DNA of 64,000 bases. Origin: Mesorhizobium sp. NFR06. GTDB taxonomy: Bacteria > Pseudomonadota > Alphaproteobacteria > Rhizobiales > Rhizobiaceae. Below the pieces are notes generated by a model. The model made no database searches and was not told the DNA's origin. It saw only the letters and a program-made list of their open reading frames with translations. The stretch lies in the NCBI RefSeq assembly GCF_900115245.1, contig NZ_FOVT01000013.1, positions 62,001 to 126,000 on the forward strand, read 5' to 3'. The position numbers and the translations under genes are program-made. Positions within the stretch are counted from its first letter, which is position 1. Each line of letters begins with the position of its first letter. Shown piece by piece: positions 18,827 to 26,582 of this stretch.

Positions 18827-20005
18827 TCAGACCGGCACCTTCGCCTTCAGGCTCGCGGCAGCCATCGCATAGCCGCCGGCGCCGCCATCGATGAAGTGAA
18901 CGTGGTCGCGTTGCAGCGGCGAGGCGACGAGGCATGTCATCAAGGCCGATTTCTGGCGGTGAAGGCCATAGTTGCAGATGCCCGCCGCTTCCGCCTGCTT
19001 CAGCCGGTTCTCGATCTGTTGCAACACATCCGCGTCAACGTCGATGGTCATCTTCAAGCCGTCGTCGAACTTCCGGAAGTCCGAATTGCTGGCCACTTCG
19101 CGTTTGTAGATCTTCGGGTCGAAACCGCCGATGGTCCAGCCATATCTATCGGTGACGGCCGTAAGCGTCATCAGGAACAATATCCATAGCTTCGACCGCC
19201 ACCGCCATCCTGCCGGCGCAATGGCCCGCGCCTCGATATCGAGGCCGGCGGGCCAGAAACTGTAGCCTGGCCCGTTCACCGGCACCGGGTGGCCATCGCG
19301 TTCCTGCCTGCCGGCAAGGGCGATGATGTCGGAAACCAGTACCTGAAAATCGCGCGAGTCGCGCGACGCCCCCGGTATGGCTATGATCGAGACGATTTCA
19401 CCATGCCTGGCTTCGATCGGGTTCCAGCGGCAGGAGAGGCCGGTCAGATCCGGCCGCGCGCCGGCCGGCGCGGGATCGATGCGGTAGCGCCCCGCTTTCA
19501 TCTCGGCTTCCGCCCAACTGCCGCCACCGCCGGCGAACATGGCATAGAAGACCGCTTCGGAGGCCTGGAACCGCGCCACGCGAACATCGAGGCCTTGTGC
19601 TCTTATATCCTTTATCGGCACGATTGCCGCACGCAGGGTCAGGTCCAGTTCATCCGCCACCCATCGCTGCACGGCGGCTAGCGCGTTGCGGATTTTCTCC
19701 ATCGCCGAGCCGGGAAACGCCACGAGCGCGCCGTCGCCGCCGAAAACAAAGGGAAGATCTTGCCGACCCAGCGTATTGAGCAGCGCCGAAATGACGCTGG
19801 CGCCGGCCATATTGACGGTTTTGTAGTGCCCAGCCTCGATCGCCTTGGTCGAGCCCACGATGTCGGCGGTGGCCAGCGCCCAGCCATCGGGCAGCGGCCG
19901 ATAGTTGTCTATGTCGGCGACGCTTTCGAACTTTGCGAAGACCGGCAGAGAAGCGACGAACGCGTCAGTTGCGACAGCTGTTTCCATGAGCATCAGATAG
20001 CACAT
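18827..20005 (-). CDS. DUF3095 cyclase-like protein
   Basis: This protein of up to 392 aa belongs to DUF3095, whose N-terminal part resembles a class III cyclase. The first metal Asp is in LATADIVGSTKAIEAG and the second in VFGGDGALVAFP, but I cannot find the usual N/R transition-state pair. Either it is catalytically altered or the positions are different. The second half has one hydrophobic stretch (LWILFLMTLTAV). Three in-frame ATGs (20005, 19993, 19987) are possible starts, and the ribosome site is weak at each. It is divergent from the glycosyltransferase gene at 20080. Confidence 0.82.
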   Translation of the reverse strand: MCYLMLMETAVATDAFVASLPVFAKFESVADIDNYRPLPDGWALATADIVGSTKAIEAGHYKTVNMAGASVISALLNTLGRQDLPFVFGGDGALVAFPGSAMEKIRNALAAVQRWVADELDLTLRAAIVPIKDIRAQGLDVRVARFQASEAVFYAMFAGGGGSWAEAEMKAGRYRIDPAPAGARPDLTGLSCRWNPIEARHGEIVSIIAIPGASRDSRDFQVLVSDIIALAGRQERDGHPVPVNGPGYSFWPAGLDIEARAIAPAGWRWRSKLWILFLMTLTAVTDRYGWTIGGFDPKIYKREVASNSDFRKFDDGLKMTIDVDADVLQQIENRLKQAEAAGICNYGLHRQKSALMTCLVASPLQRDHVHFIDGGAGGYAMAAASLKAKVPV

Positions 20006-20079
20006 TCCACTGTTCGAAGGTGAAGTCGATCATGCGTCGAAATTGACTTGCGCAGGCTTTGCGATGATAGGATCGCGCG

Positions 20080-21168
20080 ATGCGAATTGCCTTCTACGCG
20101 CCGCTGAAGTCGCCCAATCATCCCGTTGTCTCCGGCGACCGCCAGATGGCACGGATGCTGATCAAGGCGCTGGAGCACGGAGGCCACAGCGTCGAACTTG
20201 CATCCGAATTGCGCTTCTATCTACGCGAACCGGAGTCGAAAAGTTTCGATGCGCTCAAGATCGAGGCTCGAGAGGAAGTCGCGCGGCTGACAAGGCTTTG
20301 GCACCGTGACGGCAAGCCCGGTCTCTGGTTGTCCTACCATCCCTATTACAAGGCGCCCGACTTGGTCGGGCCCGCGTTGGCCTCGGCCTTTGCTGTCCCC
20401 TATGTGACGGCGGAAGCCTCCTATTCGAGGCGGCGCAACGCCGGTTTGTGGGCCGATGCGCAGGCGTCGGTGGCGCGAGCCATCGAACAGGCGGCGCTCA
20501 ACATCTGCTTCACGCAAAGGGATCGTCAGGGACTGGCGGATGCGATACCCGGCGCCGCTCTCGGCATGCTTTCGCCCTTCATCGACACATCGGCATTCCG
20601 GGAAAAGCCGGCACGGGGTTGTCCGACGCGCCTTGTTACCGTTGCCATGATGCGCCCGGGCGACAAAGTCGAAAGCTATCGCATACTGGCGCAGGCGCTC
20701 GGTTCGATAAGCCACTTGCCCTGGACCATGTCGGTCGTCGGCGACGGGCCTGCCCGTGAAGAGGTCAAAGCGCAATTCGCCGGCTTGCCGGCCGGCCGTA
20801 TCGAATGGCTCGGCGCGATTGAGCCAGCCGCCGTGCCGGATGTCCTCTACAGTGGCGGAATTTACGTCTGGCCGGGTTTCGGCGAGGCCTATGGCGTCGC
20901 CTATCTCGAAGCGCAGGCTGCCGGCCTTCCGGTGGTGGCCCAGGACATCGCCGGCGTGCCGGAGGTCGTGCGCGATGGCCGCGCCGGATTTCTCACCCCG
21001 CCGGGCGATGTCGCCGCGTTCGCTTCCGCCATCGAAAGGCTTCTGGCCCGTAACGACGAAAGAACCATCATGGCCGCCGAAGCCAGACGTTTCGTCCTCG
21101 AAGAACGTTCCCTTGCTGCTGCGGCGGCGCGTCTGGCCGACTTTCTTGCGAAGATCCCGGTTTCATGA
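20080..21168 (+). CDS. Glycosyltransferase family 4
   Basis: This 362-aa GT-B glycosyltransferase is presumably cytoplasmic. The C-terminal half has the GT4 retaining signature GFGEAYGVAYLEAQAAGLP (E-x7-E) followed by VAQDIAGVPEVVRDGRAGF, which binds the sugar nucleotide. The donor and acceptor are not evident. Its end overlaps the start of the deacetylase gene by 4 bp (ATGA), so the two are translated together, implying that an N-acetylated sugar is added and then deacetylated. Confidence 0.9.
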   Translation: MRIAFYAPLKSPNHPVVSGDRQMARMLIKALEHGGHSVELASELRFYLREPESKSFDALKIEAREEVARLTRLWHRDGKPGLWLSYHPYYKAPDLVGPALASAFAVPYVTAEASYSRRRNAGLWADAQASVARAIEQAALNICFTQRDRQGLADAIPGAALGMLSPFIDTSAFREKPARGCPTRLVTVAMMRPGDKVESYRILAQALGSISHLPWTMSVVGDGPAREEVKAQFAGLPAGRIEWLGAIEPAAVPDVLYSGGIYVWPGFGEAYGVAYLEAQAAGLPVVAQDIAGVPEVVRDGRAGFLTPPGDVAAFASAIERLLARNDERTIMAAEARRFVLEERSLAAAAARLADFLAKIPVS

Positions 21169-21926
21169 CATCCGACCGGATCTGGCAACCCTTGGTGGAA
21201 GAACTGGCGTCCCTGCAGCGCGCCGACCGCAAGGTAGAGTTCTGGCTGCGCGACGATGACGCCGTGGACCCGACGCCTGCGCTTGATCGGCTGCTCGGCC
21301 TCACAGGTGAATTCGCGGTTCCGGTCACTCTGGCCGTTATTCCGGCCCTGACGGATGAGAAGCTTGTTGCCCGGCTTGACCAGGCGCCGCACGCCACGGT
21401 CGCCGTCCATGGCTGGGCGCACCGAAATCATGCGCCCGAGGATCAGAAAAAGCAGGAACTCGGCCCGCATCGGCCACGCGAGGCGGTGCTCGACGACCTG
21501 ACTCGCGGGCTGGCGCGCGTAACCGGCCTGCACGGCGCACGTGCCGTTCCGATGCTGGTGCCGCCTTGGAACAGGATCGACGCCGGCTTGGTACCCGACC
21601 TTGGATCGATAGGATTTGCGGCATTGTCGGTTTATGGGCCGCCGAAGCCGGCTTCGCTGGCGGTCATCAACAGCAATGTCGACATTATGGATTGGCATGG
21701 CACTCGCGGATGCCGCGATCATGCCACGTTGGTTCAAGCAATCGCCGCGCAATTGCAGGATGCGTTCGACGGCGGCGAACCGGTCGGCCTGCTCACACAC
21801 CATCTCGTACATGACGAATCGGCCTGGCTTTTCCTCGAACGGCTGTTCGCGGTCACCGCGCGGGCTGGAGCCTGCGCCTGGCTTCCGATCAGGACATTGA
21901 TCGGGCGCCACGCGTCCAGCGCATGA
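21165..21926 (+). CDS. Polysaccharide deacetylase-like protein (CE4/NodB fold)
   Basis: This 253-aa protein has a NodB-like core. The metal motif is seen as WLRDDDAV (Asp-Asp) and VHGWAHRNH (His-x3-His), and a late LLTHHLVHD supplies a further His. It should hydrolyse an acetyl group from a sugar or a similar amide. There is no signal peptide, so the substrate is probably a cytoplasmic lipid- or nucleotide-linked glycan. The stop codon lies inside a family A repeat (21919 onward). It is translationally coupled to the GT4 gene upstream. Confidence 0.83.
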   Translation: MTSDRIWQPLVEELASLQRADRKVEFWLRDDDAVDPTPALDRLLGLTGEFAVPVTLAVIPALTDEKLVARLDQAPHATVAVHGWAHRNHAPEDQKKQELGPHRPREAVLDDLTRGLARVTGLHGARAVPMLVPPWNRIDAGLVPDLGSIGFAALSVYGPPKPASLAVINSNVDIMDWHGTRGCRDHATLVQAIAAQLQDAFDGGEPVGLLTHHLVHDESAWLFLERLFAVTARAGACAWLPIRTLIGRHASSA

Positions 21927-22020
21927 TGCCGAAGCGTGCGAAGCGGTTTTCGGACGACATCATGCTCTATCTCTTTCATTTAGAGCCGGATTCAGATTTC
22001 AGGTCGACCTGACCTGAAAT
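21919..22020 (-). repeat. Palindromic intergenic repeat, family A copy 2
   Basis: This is the reverse-complement copy of the element at 9413-9510. The palindrome reads GCATGATGCCGAAG at its left end and CGACATCATGCTC at its right, followed by the same roughly 50-bp arm ending in a GTCGACCTG segment. Its first bases hold the TGA stop of the deacetylase gene. Confidence 0.85.
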
Positions 22021-22071
22021 CATCCGGGTTCTAGCCGGGGGATTTCACGTCGACCTGAACTGAAATCATCC
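21995..22071. repeat. Tandem 31-bp direct repeat within the family A arm
   Basis: Two 31-bp copies (21995-22025 and 22041-22071) differ at only two positions and are separated by 15 bp. Each is itself palindromic around GTCGAC (GATTTCA..GTCGACCTGA..TGAAATC). The arm of the repeat has been duplicated here but not in the copy at 9413. Confidence 0.85.
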
Positions 22072-22076
22072 AGCTC

Positions 22077-22177
22077 CAGAGCAATTCCAGGAAAAGTGTG
22101 ACGCTGTTTTCCGTCAGGAATTGCGTCAAAACAAAGAGATAGAGCGTTTCGCCGTTTCCGCGAAACGGTGAAACGCC
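22077..22177 (+). repeat. Palindromic intergenic repeat, family B copy 1
   Basis: This element has two nested hairpins. The first is CAATTCC..GGAAAA..TTTTCC..GGAATTG, the second CGTTTC..GTTTC..GAAAC..GAAACG, with AAAACAAAGAGATAGAG between them. It directly abuts the family A element and lies 13 bp from the end of the MBL-fold gene. Confidence 0.88.
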
Positions 22178-22190
22178 AGCGGAAAATAAT

Positions 22191-23039
22191 TCAGCGCTCG
22201 TTGTGCAATGGAAGTTTGAGCGTCTGGCCGTCCCGTGCGGCAAATGCGCCGGCAAACCTGTCTTTGGCCAGTTTCTCGATTTCGTCCAGTTGCTCGTCGG
22301 TGCGTGTCGGATCGTGGTGAAACAGCGCAAGCCTCCGCGCGCCGGCCGCCTCGCAGAGCTTGACGCCGTGATCCCATGTCGAGTGCCCGTCACCGCGGTG
22401 GCGCTCCATTTCCTCCTCGGTGTAAGTGCAGTCGTAAATGACGAGGTCGGCATCTTTGATGAGGCCGAGCACCGCCGGATCGAGTTTGTCCGGCTGGTGC
22501 TCGGTGTCCGTGATCACCGCGACCGCGCGGCCGTCCCATTCCACCCGGTAGCCTATGCAGCCGCCCGGATGGGTAAGACTGGCGGTTCGGACCACCACCC
22601 CTTCGCGCGGCCGAAGCACGTCTCCGGATACGAAATCGCGGAAGTCGAGGCTTGCCTTGCAGATATCCAGTTTCACCGGAAACCACGGCGGCCGCATGAA
22701 CTCGTCGACCATCTGCCGGGTCGTCATGCGTCCTGCAAGATGTCCGGACCAAAGCGCAAGCTTGACGCTCCGGTCATAGATCGGTGCGAAAAATGGCAGC
22801 CCGATGATGTGGTCGTAATGGCAATGGGTGAAAAGCAAGTCGAAATCGGTCACGCCCGACGCCCGAAGCGAGCGGCCGGCGGACCGTAGACCGGACCCCG
22901 CGTCGAAGAGAAGCGTATGCTTGCCGCATCGCATCTCGATGCAGATCGTGTTGCCGCCATAGCGAGAGAATTCTGGCCCCGATACCGCAATACTCCCGCG
23001 CACGCCCCAAAACTTGATCAGGAAAACGTCGTCGTCCAT
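22191..23039 (-). CDS. MBL-fold metallo-hydrolase
   Basis: This 282-aa protein has the metallo-beta-lactamase fold. The metal motif is FTHCHYDHIIGLPFF, with a later DTEH (Asp/His) and FHHDPTRT. The N-terminus KFWGVRGSIAVSGPEFSRYG is that of the PhnP/phosphodiesterase-like branch. A phosphodiester, perhaps a cyclic nucleotide, is a plausible substrate given the cNMP-binding protein 74 bp upstream, but this is inference. The ATG at 23039 has GAAGGGG 5 nt upstream. It is the last gene of a three-gene operon with the CNB and ABC-like genes. Confidence 0.88.
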   Translation of the reverse strand: MDDDVFLIKFWGVRGSIAVSGPEFSRYGGNTICIEMRCGKHTLLFDAGSGLRSAGRSLRASGVTDFDLLFTHCHYDHIIGLPFFAPIYDRSVKLALWSGHLAGRMTTRQMVDEFMRPPWFPVKLDICKASLDFRDFVSGDVLRPREGVVVRTASLTHPGGCIGYRVEWDGRAVAVITDTEHQPDKLDPAVLGLIKDADLVIYDCTYTEEEMERHRGDGHSTWDHGVKLCEAAGARRLALFHHDPTRTDEQLDEIEKLAKDRFAGAFAARDGQTLKLPLHNER

Positions 23040-23113
23040 GCTACCCCTTCGCAGTCCGGTCGCCCATGGTAGCCAGTGCCATCACGACGGCGAGATTAAG
23101 TGCACGTCAGTCG

Positions 23114-23563
23114 TTATTTGCCGCTTCGTGCGTCGATTAGGTCGGCGGTCGTATGGTTCAGGCGATCGGCAAGAACCCGCACCATCTCGATGGTCATTTC
23201 CGGGAACTCCCTCATAAGCCTCAGGAAATGATCCTTGCGGATCCTCAAGGCTTCCAGTTGAGATGCCGCTCTGACGGTGGCGGTGCGGGAGCTGTTGCAC
23301 AATATGGCGATCTCACCGACAATCGAATTTGGCGCCAGCTCGGCGACCTTGATCGGTCCGCTGTCGGAATCGACCAGGATATCCGCCCGGCCTGAAAGGA
23401 TGACATAGGCGGCGTCTCCCTCGTCGCCCTGCCGGAAAAGGATTTGGCCGGCGCTGTAGCTCACGCGATCGGATGTAAACGCAAGCAACTTGAGCTTCGT
23501 CGGCTCTATGCCAGAGAACAAGGGAACGCGTTGCAGCATTCCAACCTCATCCTTGAGCAGCAT
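23114..23563 (-). CDS. Stand-alone cyclic-nucleotide-binding domain protein
   Basis: This 149-aa protein is almost entirely one CNB domain (residues about 12-130) with a short C-terminal helix and no DNA-binding domain. The phosphate-binding cassette reads NSIVGEIAILCNSSRTATV, with the Gly-Glu and Arg that contact the ribose and phosphate of cAMP or cGMP kept. It is therefore a likely cNMP receptor that acts by protein contact, not as a Crp-type regulator. It lies 27 bp downstream of the pseudo-ABC gene and 74 bp upstream of the MBL gene, so its partner is probably one of these. Confidence 0.9.
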   Translation of the reverse strand: MLLKDEVGMLQRVPLFSGIEPTKLKLLAFTSDRVSYSAGQILFRQGDEGDAAYVILSGRADILVDSDSGPIKVAELAPNSIVGEIAILCNSSRTATVRAASQLEALRIRKDHFLRLMREFPEMTIEMVRVLADRLNHTTADLIDARSGK

Positions 23564-23590
23564 TGTCGCAACCTTCCCAAAATCGTTGCT

Positions 23591-26305
23591 CTATGAAAGC
23601 AGTTCCTTGAGGATACCGTTCCCTGCCAAAAGTGTCTCGTGTGTTCCGTCTTCCACCAATTGACCCGAGTCGAAGACGATAACGCGATCGAACATCATCC
23701 CCATCGACGGATTCGTCACGACCCATATAATAGCCGGCGAATGACCATCGCGTCTGGCTTCCTCGAGCACGTTTCGCAGCACCTTCTCCTGCATGCGCTG
23801 GTCGAGCGCCGACAACGGCCGGTTGAGGATGAGAAAATCGGGACGCTTGAGCAGGGCCCGGGCAACATCGAGCTTCTGTCGCTGTCCACTGGTCAGCCGC
23901 CTGCCGCCGGAGCCGACGTTGAAGTCCAGGCCGACATCCAGAACCTCGGCATAAAGCCCCAGTTCGTCAAGAATGTCATAGACGATGGAGCGTATGCGGT
24001 CCGGCGCGTCGGGATGGTTGTTGCCCACACGCCCGAACAGGACATTGTCCATGACGGTAGCCGCGGCAATGTATTTGGCGGGATCATACCGTTCGACCGC
24101 GTTTTGCAGCTCGGGCGGCAGGTTTTCGTAGAACCGGTTGCGTGCGGCGACGATCTTGCTCATCAGCTCGTCGCTCAATAGGCCGAAGCGGTGCCGGGGC
24201 TCGATATAGGCAAAGCTCAAGGTGACGATCATGGCGCGGTCATTTTCGGCAACCGCCTCGTACGGACGGTTCTTGAGCCGTTGCAGCAGGGTTTCGTAAG
24301 CGGGTATCTCCTCGGCGCTCATGAAGGCGAGCTGCTGGAAGAACTGGTGATCGGGCGGCAGGTCGGCAAACAGCTCGATCGCCTGCTCGGCGATTTCCAT
24401 GCCCATTTCATAGAGCGTGCGGTCGAGGCCTGCTTGCCTCAGCACTGAAGCAAAATAGGGATTGGCCGCCAGAGCCCTGTCGGCCAGTTCGGGGCCGGCG
24501 GCAGCGCCGAAGAGCAGGTTTTGGCCGATCGTCGCTTCCTTGTTGTAGGCGCCCGGTTCGAAAGGAACCACCAATCCGCTCAGCCCTTCGTGTTCCAGCC
24601 GGGTTCGAAGCGTCGCTCGCAGTTCGATGATCCGCCTGGCAAGCTCCGTGTGACGCGTGAGGTCGGCCGAAGAGCGCAAGCCAAGATCCAGAATGTCGCG
24701 CGACAGAACAACCGCGTCGAGCACCCTGCGCACGGCTTCAAAAAGGTCGCTCGGGCCGGTAGCGCCGACGGAAGCATAGTTGATCCAGTCGCTGTTGATA
24801 TCAAGATCCGAATTGCCCGACCGGAGCGCCTCGTTGATGTTCCAGCGGCGCTGGGCTGCCGCAACACCGTCATAAGTCACCGGTGTCAGCGGCGCATGCT
24901 TCAGCCCGTAGAGCAGGTTATCGCGCAGGCTTGCCTGGAACAGGAAAACATCCGACGAGGCATAGGACATGCGCCGCCCGGTCACTGCTTCGGGGAGTTC
25001 ATGCAGGTCGTCGGCGCCCGAGGCGACCCTTCCGCTGGCCGGCCAGTTCAGCCGCGCGAATGCTTCTGCAAGCGCCTCCGCTCCACCTGTCGCGGTACTG
25101 ACCAGCGCCACCGTCTCGCCCGGCTTGACCTGGAGGGAGATACGGTTAAGCAGCATTGCACCGCCATCGTCTGCTATGGACAGGCTGATCGCCGACAGCG
25201 GCTGGGTCATCGGAGCGGGATCGTCGATCGCCAATGCCCCGATTCTCGGCGCAATGAGGCCCTCGACGGTAAACTGTTCAACGACCTGCTGATATTTGAC
25301 CTGGACATCCTGCCGCGCCTGATCCCAGTCGATCAGTTCCTTCATCGGTCCGGGCAGGTCCTTGTAGGCGCTGATCACGGCTACGAGCTGGCCGACGTCC
25401 AGCCGCCCCTGGATGACCAGATACCCGCCGATCATGTAGAACAGAAAGGGCGTGAGCTGCGCCAGAATATTGTTGAGGAACTTCACCATGAATTTCCATT
25501 GGTAAAGATCGAAGCGAATCTTGAAGATAAGCCCGAGCCGGGCAGCTATGTCGGCGCGCTCGTAGTTTGATGTATCGTGGACGTGAACCGCGCCGATGCC
25601 GTCGACGATTTCGCCAACCCGGCCCGAGAGGGCGCGTGCCGTCAACTGCCGTTCGCGCCCGAGCACGATGAGCCGTCGCCGCATTCGCGGGATGAGCACG
25701 ATCTGGATCAGCACGATCACGACCGCTATCATTCCGAGCCAGAAGTTCTGGACCATGATGAACAGCATGGCCGTCAACGCCTGGCCGCCGAGCAGCACCG
25801 GCTGCAGGAAGGCATCGCCGATGAAGCCGCCCAGCGGCTCCACCTCGTCCTTCACCATTGTCGCCACTTCGGCGGATTTCACCCGCTTGAAGTAGACCGG
25901 CGGAAACCGCAGCACACGATCGACCAGATCGAAGCGGATACGCCGCAGCATGCGTTCGCCGAGGCGGCCCTTGTAGGTGTTGATGTAGAGTTTGAAGAGG
26001 CCGTTGATGATGACCAGCAGGAGGAACACGACGCTCAGGGCAAACAGCGTCGCGGTGCGGTCGAGCTGAAAACCGGAGAAGAACTGGACCTCTCCAATGA
26101 ACGGCAGGTCATAGTGTAGCCTCATGAACGGATGGGTCGCGCCCGGTTGCTCGAAGCCGCGACCCTGGATCGGACCGTTGACGATCAACTTCGGCAGGTC
26201 GAAGGACAAGAAATACGGGATCATCGAAAGCAAGACGATCAGCAATATCCAGATCTGCTGCTTCTTGGTGTGCTTCCAGATATAGCGCGCTAGGCTGGGT
26301 TCCAT
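23591..26305 (-). CDS. ABC-exporter-like protein with degenerate ATPase and large insertion
   Basis: This 904-aa protein has an exporter-type six-helix membrane domain (residues 1-370) and a C-terminal ABC domain (about 375-904). The motifs are degraded. Walker A reads ALVSTATGGAEAL with no Gly-Lys-Ser/Thr (about 400-412). The Q-loop Gln is Ser (SYASSDVFLF). The signature is LTSGQRQK (about 804). Walker B is FLILNRPLSALD, with Asp to Asn and Glu to Arg (about 824). The H-loop His is Asn (VVTNPS, about 865). Between the Q-loop and the signature there is an insertion of about 280 residues. ATP hydrolysis is very unlikely by family rules. I chose the ATG at 26305 because the membrane domain starts there. 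The CNB gene follows within 27 bp. Confidence 0.88.
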   Translation of the reverse strand: MEPSLARYIWKHTKKQQIWILLIVLLSMIPYFLSFDLPKLIVNGPIQGRGFEQPGATHPFMRLHYDLPFIGEVQFFSGFQLDRTATLFALSVVFLLLVIINGLFKLYINTYKGRLGERMLRRIRFDLVDRVLRFPPVYFKRVKSAEVATMVKDEVEPLGGFIGDAFLQPVLLGGQALTAMLFIMVQNFWLGMIAVVIVLIQIVLIPRMRRRLIVLGRERQLTARALSGRVGEIVDGIGAVHVHDTSNYERADIAARLGLIFKIRFDLYQWKFMVKFLNNILAQLTPFLFYMIGGYLVIQGRLDVGQLVAVISAYKDLPGPMKELIDWDQARQDVQVKYQQVVEQFTVEGLIAPRIGALAIDDPAPMTQPLSAISLSIADDGGAMLLNRISLQVKPGETVALVSTATGGAEALAEAFARLNWPASGRVASGADDLHELPEAVTGRRMSYASSDVFLFQASLRDNLLYGLKHAPLTPVTYDGVAAAQRRWNINEALRSGNSDLDINSDWINYASVGATGPSDLFEAVRRVLDAVVLSRDILDLGLRSSADLTRHTELARRIIELRATLRTRLEHEGLSGLVVPFEPGAYNKEATIGQNLLFGAAAGPELADRALAANPYFASVLRQAGLDRTLYEMGMEIAEQAIELFADLPPDHQFFQQLAFMSAEEIPAYETLLQRLKNRPYEAVAENDRAMIVTLSFAYIEPRHRFGLLSDELMSKIVAARNRFYENLPPELQNAVERYDPAKYIAAATVMDNVLFGRVGNNHPDAPDRIRSIVYDILDELGLYAEVLDVGLDFNVGSGGRRLTSGQRQKLDVARALLKRPDFLILNRPLSALDQRMQEKVLRNVLEEARRDGHSPAIIWVVTNPSMGMMFDRVIVFDSGQLVEDGTHETLLAGNGILKELLS

Positions 26306-26582
26306 ATGCGACAGTGAGCCTTCAGTTGGAAGGATGGATGTAAAAGCGCCTGGCGGACGGCGTATCGGCGATGTCTTCGTCGCCAGCGAGCGGCACGAGG
26401 CCGCGGCTGCGCGGCTGCTGCTGGCTGATGGACGCCGGTGGCCCGGACAGATGCAACAGCCTCTCTCCGGCACCGGGCAATGGCGAAGCGGCTTGCGGCA
26501 TGATCACGTCCGCGAATCCAACAGCTTTGCGGGAGGCAAGATTGCGTTGTGTCGCCCGAAATCCCAACATACAAGAACGAAT

